Below, one piece after another: positions 34,727 through 44,453 of a stretch of 64,000 nucleotides of DNA. Positions within the stretch are counted from its first letter, which is position 1; each line of letters opens with the position of its first letter. Origin of the DNA: Rubrivivax sp. (GTDB lineage Bacteria > Pseudomonadota > Gammaproteobacteria > Burkholderiales > Burkholderiaceae_C); contig JAEUPC010000173.1 in NCBI GenBank assembly GCA_016789865.1, positions 1-64,000 on the forward strand, given 5' to 3'. The notes beneath the pieces were generated by a model, which was given only the letters and a program-made list of their open reading frames with translations, made no database searches and was not told the origin of the DNA. A program made the position numbers and the translations under genes.

Positions 34727-35872
34727 TCAGAACGCCCCGCGCCCGGGTGGGCGCGCGCGCACGCGCAGGTCGTCTCCGACGAGGCCGATGTCGACGAAGC
34801 GGAAGGCCAGCGCCTGGCCGAGTTCGGTGAGCGGCCCGAAGGTGGCCATCTCGCGGCCCAGGCCGATGAGCCTGGGCGCCAGGTAGACCAGCAGTTCATC
34901 AACCAGGCCGGCACGCAGCAGCGAAGCGTTCAGCTTGTGCCCGGCCTCGACGTGCAGCTCGTTGATGCCGCGTTCGGCCAGGTCGTCCAGCATCGCCGCG
35001 AGATCGACCTTGCCCAAGGGGGCGGGCAGCAAGCGCAGGTCGACCCCGCCACCGGCTTCAAGCGCGGAACGGCCGGCGCCTGCGCCGTCGGCGGCATAGA
35101 GCCACACGCGGCCCGGTGGCTGCAGGATGCGCGCGCCGGGCGGGGTCTGCAGGCGTGAGTCGACGACCACGCGCTGCGGCTGCACCACGGTGGGAACGTC
35201 ACGCACGTCCAGGCGCGGGTCGTCTTCCAGCACGGTGCCGATGCCGGTGAGCACGGCGCCCGCCCGCTTGCGCCAGGCGTGACCATCGGCGCGCGCCGCG
35301 GGCCCGGTGATCCACTGGCTGGCGCCGTTTTCGAGCGCGGTGCGGCCGTCCAGCGACGCCGCGATCTTCATGCGCAGCCACGGCCGCCGGCGCACCATGC
35401 GCGACAGGAAGCCGATGTTCAGTTCGCGGGCGGCCATCGCCAACCCGCTGGCGGGGTCGAGCAGCGCCACTGCGATGCCCGCGGCACGCAGGCGCTCGAT
35501 GCCGCGGCCGTCCACCTGTTCGAACGGGTCGCGCAGCGCGATGACCACGCGCGCCACGCCGGCGGCGATCAGTGCGTCGCAGCACGGCGGCGTGCGGCCG
35601 TGGTGCGCGCAGGGCTCCAGCGTCACCCAGGCCGTGGCCCCGCGCGGGTCGTGCCCGCGCGATGCAGCATCGCGCAGCGCCACGACTTCCGCATGCGCCT
35701 GGCCGGCACGCTGGGTGGCGCCAAGGCCCAGCAGCGTGCCGTCGGCGCGGCCGAGGATGCAGCCGACGCGCGGGTTCGGCTCCGAGACGCCGATCGCCGA
35801 CTCGGCCAGCGCGAGCGCCTCGGCGAGCCGCGCTTCGTCCAGCGGGGACGGGGTGTCGGCCGTCGTCGTCAT
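34727..35872 (-). CDS. ribD: Bifunctional pyrimidine deaminase / reductase RibD
   Basis: A 381-residue two-domain enzyme. The deaminase domain has the zinc site QAHAEVVAL and EPCAHHGRTPPC; NPRVGCIL precedes it. The reductase domain begins near 155 with RPWLRMKIAASLDGRTAL and contains NELHVEAGHKLNASLL. It performs the second and third steps of riboflavin synthesis. The 168 bp between its end and ribB hold no gene, only GC-rich hairpins such as GGGGCC / GGCCCC near 34655; the riboflavin synthase gene often found here is absent. Confidence 0.93.
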   Translation of the reverse strand: MTTTADTPSPLDEARLAEALALAESAIGVSEPNPRVGCILGRADGTLLGLGATQRAGQAHAEVVALRDAASRGHDPRGATAWVTLEPCAHHGRTPPCCDALIAAGVARVVIALRDPFEQVDGRGIERLRAAGIAVALLDPASGLAMAARELNIGFLSRMVRRRPWLRMKIAASLDGRTALENGASQWITGPAARADGHAWRKRAGAVLTGIGTVLEDDPRLDVRDVPTVVQPQRVVVDSRLQTPPGARILQPPGRVWLYAADGAGAGRSALEAGGGVDLRLLPAPLGKVDLAAMLDDLAERGINELHVEAGHKLNASLLRAGLVDELLVYLAPRLIGLGREMATFGPLTELGQALAFRFVDIGLVGDDLRVRARPPGRGAF

Positions 35873-35968
35873 GCTGCGCAGTCTAGGGGCCGGCCGCAGC
35901 GGGGTGCACGGCGGTGTCGTGCCGGGCACGGCCGCCGCGCACCAGCCGCGGCGGCGCAAGGTGGCCGC

Positions 35969-37129
35969 TCAGGGTGCGGGCTGATGCCCGAAGGTCGTCG
36001 GGGCCGGGCAGGTGTGCGGTGTGATGCCGTCGCCGGCGCGGATGACGATCATGTTCTGGTTGCCCAGCGGGGTGTTCACGCTCGTGTAGGTGGCTGGGGC
36101 GCGGATGCGGCAGACCTTGCGGTTGGCGGTCGCGGCGTCGCTGAGGTAGGCGCCCGAGGCCGAGAAAGGCGTGGCCACCGGCATGTACGGGGCGCCCCGC
36201 ATCTGCAGCGTGCCCGACCAGGCGAACTGGGGCGTGCTCAACGAGTTCACCGGCACCAGGCAGAAGAACACCGCCAGCTTGAATGGCGACACGGGGTTGA
36301 GGTTGGCGTCGGCATAGCCGTGCAGGCAGCTGCGGGTGCCCGTCAGCACGGCCGGTGCGGTCTGCACGACCTCGGCCTCCACGGTGCCGGGCACGTCGCT
36401 GTTGGGGTTGTGCACCGAGGCGGTGGTGGGCGGGTTCGTCAGGTCGAAGCGGATGAACCCCCAGATCAGCTGGTACTGCTGTGTGCCGACGCAGGAAACG
36501 AGGTCGGTGAACTGCAGGACGGAGTTGTCCGTCACGGTGGTGGCACACACGGCGGTCACGACGCCGGTGGTGTTGTTGAACAGCCAGGCCGCGCCGGTGC
36601 CGCCCGGGGGCACGAAGCCGGTGGTGCCGTCACCGAAGTTCTTGGCCTGGGGCGGAATGCCGCGGCTGCGGCCTTCGGGGTTCTGGACGCCGCCCGAGCC
36701 CGCCGGCGGCGCCACCAGCGAGGCGGCCAGCTCGGGCGCGATGCGGGCCATCGAACTGACCAGGCGCACGTTTTGCGGCTCGCCCTTGCGGTCGCTCCAG
36801 GCGACATCGATCACCAGGGTCTTGTCGCTGGCCACCCCGGCCGGTGTGAGGGTGCCGGTCACCGCGTAGGTGGTGTTGGTGGTGTAGCCCACCACGTTGG
36901 TGGCCCCGAAGCCGGCCTTGGCGTCAAACGCGGCCAGGTCGCCGAAGATGCGGAACTTCTCCACTTCCTCCTGGGCGATGCGCGTGGCCTCGCTGCGCTG
37001 CTTGGACAGGTCGGCATTGCCACGCAGCGTGCCCTGCAGGCCGACGACGCCGAGCATGCCGAAGGCCATCACGGCCATCGCCACCAGGGCCTCGATGAGC
37101 GAGACGCCGCGCTTGCGTGTGCACATCAT
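35969..37129 (-). CDS. pilV: Type IV pilus minor pilin, PilV-like
   Basis: A 386-residue prepilin. After KRG, the segment VSLIEALVAMAVMAFGMLG has the N-terminal prepilin form, with Gly before the cleavage site and Glu at +5. A long Cys-containing C-terminal domain follows. It begins at tandem ATGs and overlaps the PilX-like gene's stop codon. Minor pilins of this kind prime pilus assembly from the inner membrane. Its length is above that of typical PilV. Confidence 0.82.
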   Translation of the reverse strand: MMCTRKRGVSLIEALVAMAVMAFGMLGVVGLQGTLRGNADLSKQRSEATRIAQEEVEKFRIFGDLAAFDAKAGFGATNVVGYTTNTTYAVTGTLTPAGVASDKTLVIDVAWSDRKGEPQNVRLVSSMARIAPELAASLVAPPAGSGGVQNPEGRSRGIPPQAKNFGDGTTGFVPPGGTGAAWLFNNTTGVVTAVCATTVTDNSVLQFTDLVSCVGTQQYQLIWGFIRFDLTNPPTTASVHNPNSDVPGTVEAEVVQTAPAVLTGTRSCLHGYADANLNPVSPFKLAVFFCLVPVNSLSTPQFAWSGTLQMRGAPYMPVATPFSASGAYLSDAATANRKVCRIRAPATYTSVNTPLGNQNMIVIRAGDGITPHTCPAPTTFGHQPAP

Positions 37130-38508
37130 GGGTTGGGTCCAGGCTGGTAGTCGCGCCAGGAGCCGGCGACCTTGGCGAATGACCCGGTGCGGTTGCGCAG
37201 GCGCAGCAGCACGTTGCGGTCGTAGATGATGGACAGGTCGTTGTCCTCGAACGTGAAGTTGCGTTCGGCGATGGCCGCACCGCGGATGGTGCCGTCGCCG
37301 TCGAGGTCCCAGGTGGCCGCGCGCGAATAGATGGCGCCGTGCACGGTGACCGCGGCATCGAAGTCGACCCGCCCCTCGGTGACGATGAGCACCGGATCGG
37401 TGGCCGTGCCGATGGCCGCGCCGATGGTCAGGCGGCCGCCGCCGCTGAGGTAGACAGGCTGGCCCGGTTGGCGCGCGACGGCGGCGTTCACCTCGGTGGC
37501 CGTGCAGTCGGCGGCACAGTTGACCACCACCACACCCGGCTGCGCCGTGTAGGTGGCGGGCCAGTTGCCGAAGAAGGCGTTGAACATCCGGTTGCGGCCG
37601 TTGTCCGCCGTGGTGACCGGAGGCGCCACCACGTCGGGGAAGGCCAGCGCCGCGTCGGAGCGCCACACCGACAGCGACGCTGGCGTGCCGGGAATGCTGT
37701 TCAACTGCAGCGAGCCGATGCCAAACGCCTGGCCGCTGTGAATGGTGATGCCGGTGGATTCGGCGTCCTCGTTGGTCACCGTCGCCGTCTCGCCCCCATC
37801 GGAAAACGTGCCGCGCACGGTGAGAGCCGCGGCGGGCAGCGACGGCAGGCCCGAACGCAACGAAACCATGGCCCAGACCGTGGCCAGGCCGTCGCCCGAC
37901 TCGGCCAGCCGATCGAAGGCCAGGCAGTTCGCGCCCGCGCGGGTGCAGGCATTGACCTGGATGCGCACGATGTGCGGCCGCGCGGGGGTGCCCAGCAGGT
38001 TGTGGCGGAACTTGACCCAGAACGCCGGGAAAGGGCCGTTGCCCACATACGCGGCCACCACGGGGGCGGGGGGTCCGGAGGCCGGGCAGTGGCAACTCCA
38101 GCCCACGCCGTTGAAGATGCATCCGGCGGCGATCTCGGTGTCCCCGCCGGTGGGCGGCACGGCCGTGATGGCGCCACTGGTCTCGTTGATCGACAGGTAG
38201 CGCTCGCGGAACGACGGCTGCGGCGGCGCGGACACGGCCGTTCCCGGGTCGAGTTCGGTGCAGTCGTCGTTCATGCGGCCTTCGTTCAGGCGCGCGATGG
38301 CCCACTCCAGGCCGGCCTCGGCGGCCTCGAAGGCCAGCGTCGAGCGGAACTGGTTGGCCGAGGTGCGCTGCTCGAACAGCAGGTTGCGGCTCGTGTAGGC
38401 GGCCACCAGCGTGATGATGAAGAACAGGATCATCACCACGATCAGCGTGGCGGCGCCGCGCCGTGGAGCGGCCGGCGGCCCTGGGCGGATGCGATGACGG
38501 TTGGCCAT
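37126..38508 (-). CDS. pilX: Pilus assembly protein, PilX N-terminal type
   Basis: A 460-residue protein with PilX-type N-terminus: RRGAATLIVVMILFFIITLV followed by AFEAAEAGLEWA. The large C-terminal part carries Cys pairs and a repetitive segment near 340-430 (LSGGGRLTIGAAIG, VDFDAAVTVHGAIYSR) suggestive of beta-rich structure. It lies between pilW and pilV and overlaps the latter. PilX-type proteins act with other minor pilins in pilus assembly and adhesion. Confidence 0.82.
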   Translation of the reverse strand: MANRHRIRPGPPAAPRRGAATLIVVMILFFIITLVAAYTSRNLLFEQRTSANQFRSTLAFEAAEAGLEWAIARLNEGRMNDDCTELDPGTAVSAPPQPSFRERYLSINETSGAITAVPPTGGDTEIAAGCIFNGVGWSCHCPASGPPAPVVAAYVGNGPFPAFWVKFRHNLLGTPARPHIVRIQVNACTRAGANCLAFDRLAESGDGLATVWAMVSLRSGLPSLPAAALTVRGTFSDGGETATVTNEDAESTGITIHSGQAFGIGSLQLNSIPGTPASLSVWRSDAALAFPDVVAPPVTTADNGRNRMFNAFFGNWPATYTAQPGVVVVNCAADCTATEVNAAVARQPGQPVYLSGGGRLTIGAAIGTATDPVLIVTEGRVDFDAAVTVHGAIYSRAATWDLDGDGTIRGAAIAERNFTFEDNDLSIIYDRNVLLRLRNRTGSFAKVAGSWRDYQPGPNP

Positions 38509-38566
38509 GCGTGGTCTTGACGGAGGGAAGCGAGGCGTCGGGTCCGGGGGCGTCGGCAGGCTCGGC

Positions 38567-39292
38567 TCAGGCGGGGCAGGCCGCCGGCGGGCTGCCGCCG
38601 GTGCGGAACTCCATCAGGTCGTTGCGCGCGCGCACCTGGGCACGCACGGTGCGCTGCACCTCGGGTGCGGTGCGAAGGCGCGCGCTGATCTGGACGACGA
38701 AATCGCGCACATAGACGGCCGGCCAGCACGCCGTGCCCCCGCCGGGGCACAGCTTCGGACAGGGCACCTCGACGGCCGGTTGGCCAGCCGGCGGGAACCG
38801 GTTGACGGTCACGCTGAACTGAGTGACCTCCATCACCGAGCCATCAGTGAGGTCCTGCCAGCCCAGAGAGGCACCGGTGGAGCTGTTGATCACCTGGGTC
38901 TTGATGATGCCGTTCTCCAGCTTGAACCCCCACGGGCCCTGCAGGATGCTGGTGCGCTCGTACTTGAAGCTCACGTCGGCCGGGGAGCTGGGCCCGCTGG
39001 AGGGTGTGACAACGGCCTGCGCGTTGTGGGCTGCCGGCGTGCTGGCCGAGGCCACCAGGACCTGCGCCTGGATGAGGCCACCACTGCGGCGCAGCTCGCG
39101 GGTGATGATGTCGGCGGTGGCGCGCAGGTCCTGCTGCAGCTGGCTCTCCAGCAGCAGCCGGCGGTTTTCACCCAGTTGGCTCGAGACCATCACGGTGGCC
39201 GCGGCCACGACGAACAGGCCGACGGCCACGCCGACCATCAGCTCCACGAGGGACAGGCCGCGGGCGCGCAGGCGGCGCATCGGGGTGGTCAT
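38567..39292 (-). CDS. pilW: Minor pilin PilW
   Basis: A 241-residue prepilin whose ARG|LSLVELMVGVAVGLFVV is a classic PilW N-terminus, followed by SSQLGENRRLLLESQLQQDLRA. The C-terminal globular part holds paired Cys (VPCPKLCPGG). It overlaps the upstream pseudopilin by ATGA, so translation is coupled. Confidence 0.88.
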   Translation of the reverse strand: MTTPMRRLRARGLSLVELMVGVAVGLFVVAAATVMVSSQLGENRRLLLESQLQQDLRATADIITRELRRSGGLIQAQVLVASASTPAAHNAQAVVTPSSGPSSPADVSFKYERTSILQGPWGFKLENGIIKTQVINSSTGASLGWQDLTDGSVMEVTQFSVTVNRFPPAGQPAVEVPCPKLCPGGGTACWPAVYVRDFVVQISARLRTAPEVQRTVRAQVRARNDLMEFRTGGSPPAACPA

Positions 39293-39978
39293 GGCACCGC
39301 CTTGCAGTTGCCGAGGTTCACGTCGTAGGCCGGGCACAGGGCCACGCCGGGCACCGAGCCGTCGGGCGAGCACTGCGACACCCGGCCGGCGGCCCCCAGC
39401 GTGGTGCGCAGCCGCCCGCGCGGCGTGCGCCGCACCTCGACGCAGAACTCGACGTCCTGGAACACCGCCGTGTTGGGGTCGGCGATCACGATCTCGCTGG
39501 CGATCGGACTCAACACGACGAAGCCGCGCTGGTCGGGATGGAAGGTGAACTGGATATTGCTGTCGCGCGGCAACTGCACCGTGCGCAGTTCGCGCTGGGT
39601 GCCGGTGCACACCGAGCCCACGGCGTTGGTGCAGTTGCACTGGTCCTTGTCGATGCCGCCGATGTTGGGCAGCGACAGCGTGTTGGAGGTGCCCGAGATG
39701 ATTGAGTAGCAGGTCATCGGCTCGCCGGCCGTGTTGCGCGCCAGGAAACCCATGATCTGGTTGCGCGACACCGACTCGCTGCGCAACGCCTGCATGTCGG
39801 TGATCAGCTGGTCGTTGATCGAGCGCAGCCGCTGCATGCCGATCATCTCGGCCATGTTCGGCGCGACCAGCAAGGCGATGATGCCGATGATCGACACCAC
39901 GATCATCATCTCGACGAGCGTGAAGGCGCGCCGCAGCGCGCGCGCCGATCGGGCCGGCCGGAGGGGGGGCGTGTTCAT
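39289..39978 (-). CDS. fimT: GspH/FimT-family pseudopilin (second copy)
   Basis: A 229-residue prepilin with FTLVEMMIVVSIIGIIALLV after a basic leader of 18 residues. The C-terminal FimT/GspH-like domain contains QCNCTNAVGSVC. It is one of two FimT-like genes in the cluster; the other is at 40626-41213. It probably forms part of the pilus-tip minor pilin complex. Confidence 0.85.
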   Translation of the reverse strand: MNTPPLRPARSARALRRAFTLVEMMIVVSIIGIIALLVAPNMAEMIGMQRLRSINDQLITDMQALRSESVSRNQIMGFLARNTAGEPMTCYSIISGTSNTLSLPNIGGIDKDQCNCTNAVGSVCTGTQRELRTVQLPRDSNIQFTFHPDQRGFVVLSPIASEIVIADPNTAVFQDVEFCVEVRRTPRGRLRTTLGAAGRVSQCSPDGSVPGVALCPAYDVNLGNCKAVP

Positions 39979-39993
39979 GGGCGCGGTCGGTGC

Positions 39994-40500
39994 CTAGCGT
40001 GCCCAGCAGCGCTGCGGGTCGGTGTTGGCGGCGCTCCAGTCGATGACGGCACCGGCGCCGTAGCGAACGTTGCCCCCGGCCATGCGCACCGCCAGCACCG
40101 TGCACGGCGCGTCGCCCGCCTGCGAAGTGCCGGCCACCGCGGTGGCGGTGGCGATGTAGATGGTGGCGGCAGTGCCGCCGTCGACGGTGATGCTCAGGTC
40201 GTAGTAGCCGTTGTTGGTACGTGGGCCCGGCTGCCCGAGCCCCGGAATGGAGGCCGTGGGGGCCGCGGTGAGCAGGTCGGTGTAGGCGGGCCGGGCGCTG
40301 CGGTGCCGCTCCTGGGCCTGCTGGATGTTCGACAGCGCGGTCATCGCCTCGACCCGCCGGCCCTTGCGCAGCGAACTCTGGTACGACGGGTAGGCAATGG
40401 CCGCGATGATGGCCACCACCGCCATCACGATCATCAACTCGGCGATCGACCAGCCGCGCTGCCTTGACAGGGGCAGCGCGGCAGCGGGGGCGTTCTTCAT
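39994..40500 (-). CDS. pilE: Type IV pilin PilE-like
   Basis: A 168-residue pilin. QRG|WSIAELMIVMAVVAIIAAIAYP carries the prepilin site (Gly, then Glu at +5), and the segment SYQSSLRKGRRVEAMTALSNIQQAQER is characteristic of PilE. A Cys pair near the C-terminus should form the disulfide loop. It lies between the two FimT-like genes. Confidence 0.87.
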   Translation of the reverse strand: MKNAPAAALPLSRQRGWSIAELMIVMAVVAIIAAIAYPSYQSSLRKGRRVEAMTALSNIQQAQERHRSARPAYTDLLTAAPTASIPGLGQPGPRTNNGYYDLSITVDGGTAATIYIATATAVAGTSQAGDAPCTVLAVRMAGGNVRYGAGAVIDWSAANTDPQRCWAR

Positions 40501-40625
40501 GGCAGGGGATTCTGGACGCCGCCCGGCCATGGGCCAAACCGCTCGTCGGGCTTCGTGTGCCGGCTGTCCTGCTGCGCTGGCGGACTCCCCCACGAACTTG
40601 GGGTGCGGCGCCGGGGGGCTGGGGC

Positions 40626-41213
40626 TCAGCAGGCGGGCACCCCGGGCATCGAGCCGCCCGGGCTGCACGAGCGCACACGGCCCATCAGATTGACCACCTG
40701 ATGCACGGCAAACGAGCCGCCCGTCACGCGCAGCGTGCCGGTGGGCGTGACCGTGCCGCGAAGCGGCTCGAACACCATCGAGCGGACGTTGGCTGCGACC
40801 GCCACACCCGCGTCGGCCGGGTAGTGGGCAATGCGGTGCGCCTGCACTCCGGCGGTGCATGTCGCGCCGTGCGGCGCGCAGTCGCAGTCGCCGGCGCTGC
40901 CGTCGTGCACTATGTAGCAGCTGCCATGCTCGTTGGCGGCGATCTCGAACCGCAGCGTGCGGTTCTGCGCCACGGCCAGGCTGCGCGTGAGCTGCAGGTC
41001 GGTCTCCAGCTGCGCGGCGGCGCCTTCCACGCGCCGGCGCTCCAGCGCGCCACCGAACCCCGGCAGCACCGCACCGAGCGTCACGGCCGCCATGGTCATG
41101 CAGATCAGGCTCTCGACGAGGGTGACGCCGCGACGGGGCCGGCGCGTCGCGCGGCGGCTGGCCGTCGGCAGGTAGGTGGCGGCGAGCGGGGTGGCTCGGG
41201 CAGTGCGGCTCAT
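40626..41213 (-). CDS. fimT: GspH/FimT-family pseudopilin (first gene of pilin cluster)
   Basis: A 195-residue prepilin with RRG|VTLVESLICMTMAAVTLGAV and a GspH-like domain (FEIAANEHGSCYIVH). The start at 41213 has a strong ribosome site, CGGAGGA, upstream. It appears to be the first gene of a six-gene minor pilin transcript running toward ribD, separated from nrdR by about 200 bp of GC-rich spacer with no gene. Confidence 0.87.
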   Translation of the reverse strand: MSRTARATPLAATYLPTASRRATRRPRRGVTLVESLICMTMAAVTLGAVLPGFGGALERRRVEGAAAQLETDLQLTRSLAVAQNRTLRFEIAANEHGSCYIVHDGSAGDCDCAPHGATCTAGVQAHRIAHYPADAGVAVAANVRSMVFEPLRGTVTPTGTLRVTGGSFAVHQVVNLMGRVRSCSPGGSMPGVPAC

Positions 41214-41411
41214 GGTGTCCTCCGGGTGCGGTGTGGAGGTCACTGTAGGAATCGCCGGCGCCGCGCGCGCCCCTCTGCGGCGGGCGGTGCCGGGGGGTTG
41301 GTGCGGGCCCACAGCGGCGTCCCCCCTCGTCGTCCCCCTCGCAGGCCCCCCGGCGGGGGATGGCCGGTCGAGATCGTGCCTGCGCGGCCGGGCCGGCGGG
41401 GTCCGGGACCT

Positions 41412-41855
41412 TCAGATCTCGCGGATCAGCTGCCGGAAGGCGTCGACATCCTCGAATTCGCGGTACACCGACGCGAAGCGCACGTAGGCCACCTTGTCGA
41501 TGCGCTTGAGCTCGCGCATCACAAGTTCACCCAGCCGCGCACTGGGCACTTCGCGCGCGCCGCTGGCCAGCAGCTTGTCCTGGATGCGTTCCAGCGCCGC
41601 ATCGACCTGCTCGGTGCTCACCGGCCGCTTGCGCAGCGCCAGCAGCATCGAGGCGCGCAGCTTGGGACCCTGGAACTCGACGCGCGAGCCGTCCTTCTTC
41701 ACCACCGCCGGCAGCGCGATCTCGCTGCGCTCGTAGGTGGTGAAGCGCTTGTCGCAATGCGAGCAGCGGCGGCGGCGGCGGATGACGTCGCCCTCGTCTG
41801 ACTCGCGCGTTTCGACCACCGACGTCTCGGTGTGGCTGCAGAAGGGGCAGCGCAT
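41412..41855 (-). CDS. nrdR: Transcriptional repressor NrdR
   Basis: A 147-residue repressor of ribonucleotide reductase genes. The N-terminal zinc ribbon (CPFC and [13 protein letters not shown]) binds NrdR boxes and the ATP-cone (residues about 48-138) senses ATP/dATP. Length and sequence are typical. It sits 43 bp after glyA on the same strand, a conserved Burkholderiales arrangement. Confidence 0.96.
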   Translation of the reverse strand: MRCPFCSHTETSVVETRESDEGDVIRRRRRCSHCDKRFTTYERSEIALPAVVKKDGSRVEFQGPKLRASMLLALRKRPVSTEQVDAALERIQDKLLASGAREVPSARLGELVMRELKRIDKVAYVRFASVYREFEDVDAFRQLIREI

Positions 41856-41898
41856 GCCGGATGACCTCGTGCGGGTGCCAGCGGCCCTGGCGGGGGCC

Positions 41899-43149
41899 TC
41901 AGCGGTAGACCGGGAAGTCGCGCGTCAGCGCCGCGACCTTGGCGCGCGCGGCGGCAAGGCGATCGGCATCGTGCGGGTGGTCCAGCACGTCGGCGATCAG
42001 GTGCGCGGTCTGTCGCGCCTGCTCTTCCTTGAAGCCGCGCGTGGTCATCGCCGGCGTGCCCAGGCGGATGCCGCTGGTGACCATGGGCTTTTGCGGGTCA
42101 TTCGGGATGCCGTTCTTGTTGCAGGTCATGTGCGCCTGGCCGAGCACCGCTTCGGCTTCCTTGCCGGTCAGGCCCTTGGGGCGCAGGTCGACGAGCATCA
42201 GGTGGCTTTGCGTGCCGCCGCTGACGATGCGCAGGCCGCGCGCGATGAGCGTTTCGGCCAGCACTTTCGCATTGGCCGCCACCTGCTGCTGATAGGCCTT
42301 GAACTGCGGCTGCAGCGCCTCCTTGAAGGCCACCGCCTTGGCGGCGATCACGTGCATCAGCGGCCCGCCCTGGATGCCGGGGAAGATGGCGCTGTTGATC
42401 TTCTTGGCGATCGCTTCGTCGTTCATCAGCACGATGCCGCCGCGCGGGCCGCGCAGGCTCTTGTGCGTGGTGCTGGTCACCACGTCGGCGTGCGGCACCG
42501 GGTTCGGATAGACGCCGGCGGCGATGAGCCCGGCGTAATGCGCCATGTCGACCATGAAGATCGCGCCGGCCGCCCGCGCCACGCGCGCGAAGCGCTCGAA
42601 GTCGATGTGCAGGCTGTAGGCGCTGGCGCCGGCGATGATGAGCTTGGGCTTCGTTTCGTGCGCGAGCTTCTCCATGGCGTCGTAGTCGATGCGCTCGGCC
42701 GCATCGAGCCCGTAACTCACCACCTTGAACCACTTGCCGCTCATGTTCAGCGCCATGCCGTGCGTGAGGTGGCCGCCTTCGGCCAGGCTCATGCCCATGA
42801 TCGTGTCGCCGGGCGTCAGCAGGCCGAAGAACACCGACTGGTTGGCCTGCGAGCCCGAGTTGGCCTGCACGTTGGCGAACCGCGCGCCGAACAGCTGCTT
42901 CAGCCGCTCGATGGCCAGGGTCTCGACCACGTCGACGTTCTCGCAGCCGCCGTAGTAGCGCTTGCCGGGGTAGCCCTCGGCGTACTTGTTGGTGAGCTGC
43001 GAGCCCTGGGCGGCCATCACCGCGGGCGACGCATAGTTCTCGCTGGCGATGAGCTCGATGTGCTCTTCCTGCCGGCGGTTCTCGGCCTCGATGGCGGCGA
43101 AGACCTCGGGGTCGACGTTGGCGATGGTGGATTGGGTGCGATCGAACAT
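41899..43149 (-). CDS. glyA: Serine hydroxymethyltransferase
   Basis: A 416-residue PLP enzyme that interconverts serine and glycine with tetrahydrofolate. [46 protein letters not shown] and [15 protein letters not shown] (pyridoxal Lys) are all present. The start [10 protein letters not shown] is supported by family alignment from memory. A ZTP riboswitch lies about 90 bp upstream, linking expression to folate and purine status. Confidence 0.97.
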   Translation of the reverse strand: MFDRTQSTIANVDPEVFAAIEAENRRQEEHIELIASENYASPAVMAAQGSQLTNKYAEGYPGKRYYGGCENVDVVETLAIERLKQLFGARFANVQANSGSQANQSVFFGLLTPGDTIMGMSLAEGGHLTHGMALNMSGKWFKVVSYGLDAAERIDYDAMEKLAHETKPKLIIAGASAYSLHIDFERFARVARAAGAIFMVDMAHYAGLIAAGVYPNPVPHADVVTSTTHKSLRGPRGGIVLMNDEAIAKKINSAIFPGIQGGPLMHVIAAKAVAFKEALQPQFKAYQQQVAANAKVLAETLIARGLRIVSGGTQSHLMLVDLRPKGLTGKEAEAVLGQAHMTCNKNGIPNDPQKPMVTSGIRLGTPAMTTRGFKEEQARQTAHLIADVLDHPHDADRLAAARAKVAALTRDFPVYR

Positions 43150-43201
43150 GGCGGGGCGCCGCTGGGGCAGGAAAGAAGTGGGCCTTCGGCGGCGCCAAGG
43201 C

Positions 43202-43226
43202 GCGGCAGGGCGGGAGTGCCTGCCGC
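43202..43226 (-). promoter_or_regulatory. Hairpin between ZTP riboswitch and glyA
   Basis: On the minus strand GCGGCAGG pairs with CCTGCCGC (8 bp) downstream of the aptamer and upstream of glyA. No U-tract follows. It could be part of the expression platform, either as a non-classical terminator or by influencing the ribosome site further down. Confidence 0.45.
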
Positions 43227-43236
43227 ACGGCGATCG

Positions 43237-43391
43237 AGGGCTGCCCAGGCGAACGGCGAGGGACTCGACCGTGCGGCGGTTGCCACGCGGCAAAGACCCG
43301 TGCGCGCTTCCCGATGGTGCCCCACCTCGGGCCGGGGCGGCTCGGGCTTCCGAGCCGCCGCGACCCTATCGCCAGTCGCGCGACCTTGGCA
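43237..43391 (-). promoter_or_regulatory. ZTP riboswitch (pfl motif) upstream of glyA
   Basis: Read on the minus strand, the 5' part is GGTCGCGCGACTGGCGATA. Then follow a strong GC stem, AGGTGGGGCACCATCGGGAAGCGC, and after a linker the hallmark 3' segment GCCGTTCGCCTGGGCAG. These match the conserved blocks of the pfl/ZTP aptamer in order and spacing. ZTP (or ZMP) accumulates when 10-formyl-tetrahydrofolate is short, and binding turns on folate and purine genes. Control of glyA by this class is known in proteobacteria. Confidence 0.9.
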
Positions 43392-43451
43392 GTTTACCGG
43401 CAGGGGCCACTTTGCCGGGGCAGCGGACGTGCTGCTCCCCCAGCCGCGCCT

Positions 43452-44300
43452 TCAGCGCGTGGCCGGCGTCTCGCCCATCCAGAGGGTGGCCACCTTCTCG
43501 GCCTGGGCGCCCGCCGGCACGTTGGGCGCGGTGGTCGGCACGCGCTTGCCCTCGGCCACAGCGCGCAGGTGCCCCTGCTCGACGAGCACGCGCGCGGCGT
43601 AGCCGCCATCGCTTTCGAGAACCGCTGCGCCGACGTAGTGCCGCAGACCCTCGGCAACGCTGCCGGTGCGTGCGATGCACTCCCTGAGCACCTGCACGCC
43701 CACGCGCAGGTTGGTGATCGGGTCGAACGCGGCGTGCGTGCCGCCGAAGGGGCCGTACTTGTCGTCGTGCACCCGGGTCATCACCTGCATCAGACCCTGC
43801 GCGCCGACGGGGCTCTGCGCAAACGGGTTGAAGCTCGACTCGATGGCGATGACAGCCAGGATCAACGTCGGGTCGAGCCCCGCCCGTTGGCCCACGGCCC
43901 AGGCCTCCTGCACCAGCGCGGCCACCGGCTCGGTGGCCACGCGGTAGCGGCGGGCCAGCCACTGCGCCACGGCGGCCTGGTCCTTGCTCAGGCTGCCCGG
44001 GTCGGTGGCGGTGGCGCGGGTCACCGCGTCCGGCTCGCCGAGCCCAGCCAGCACGTTGCCCGCCGCCAGTTCGCGCTGCTCGTGGCGGGTCTGCAGCCAT
44101 TCGAGCGCGACAAACTCCGCCTGCTGGCGCAGTTCCGGGCGGCTGAATCCGAACAACGCTGCCGCCACGGCCACCAAGCCAACCAGCGCCAGCGTGTTGT
44201 GGCTCACCTCGAGCAGGCCATGGCCGACATCACGCACGAACACGCCCACCGAACGGCAGGTGGCGCGCTGTGCGCGTCGCAGCAGGTCAAGCGCTTGCAT
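43452..44300 (-). CDS. Membrane-anchored lytic transglycosylase (SLT domain)
   Basis: A 282-residue protein with one N-terminal transmembrane helix (about 37-53, ALVGLVAVAAALFGF) and a C-terminal SLT domain. The catalytic Glu is in AVIAIESSFNPFAQSPVGA, followed by GLMQVMT. It should cleave peptidoglycan glycan strands in the periplasm. It lies upstream of the glyA riboswitch on the same strand. The start MQALDLL at 44300 is chosen over an Arg-rich upstream extension. Confidence 0.87.
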   Translation of the reverse strand: MQALDLLRRAQRATCRSVGVFVRDVGHGLLEVSHNTLALVGLVAVAAALFGFSRPELRQQAEFVALEWLQTRHEQRELAAGNVLAGLGEPDAVTRATATDPGSLSKDQAAVAQWLARRYRVATEPVAALVQEAWAVGQRAGLDPTLILAVIAIESSFNPFAQSPVGAQGLMQVMTRVHDDKYGPFGGTHAAFDPITNLRVGVQVLRECIARTGSVAEGLRHYVGAAVLESDGGYAARVLVEQGHLRAVAEGKRVPTTAPNVPAGAQAEKVATLWMGETPATR

Positions 44301-44453
44301 CGATCGACTTCTCCTGTGTGTGCGCCTGTGGCGCGGCCCGCTGGGCCGGCCGCAAGGCGCCTTGGGATATCGTCCGCCGGCGTGGCCGCATCGAGTGCGG
44401 CGCACATCACCTCTGGCGGGCGACCCTGCGCTGTGGATCCGCGGCCCGGGGAA

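Noticed and set aside
35873..35968. FMN riboswitch upstream of ribD
   Set aside because: None of the conserved RFN blocks is present in this short spacer.
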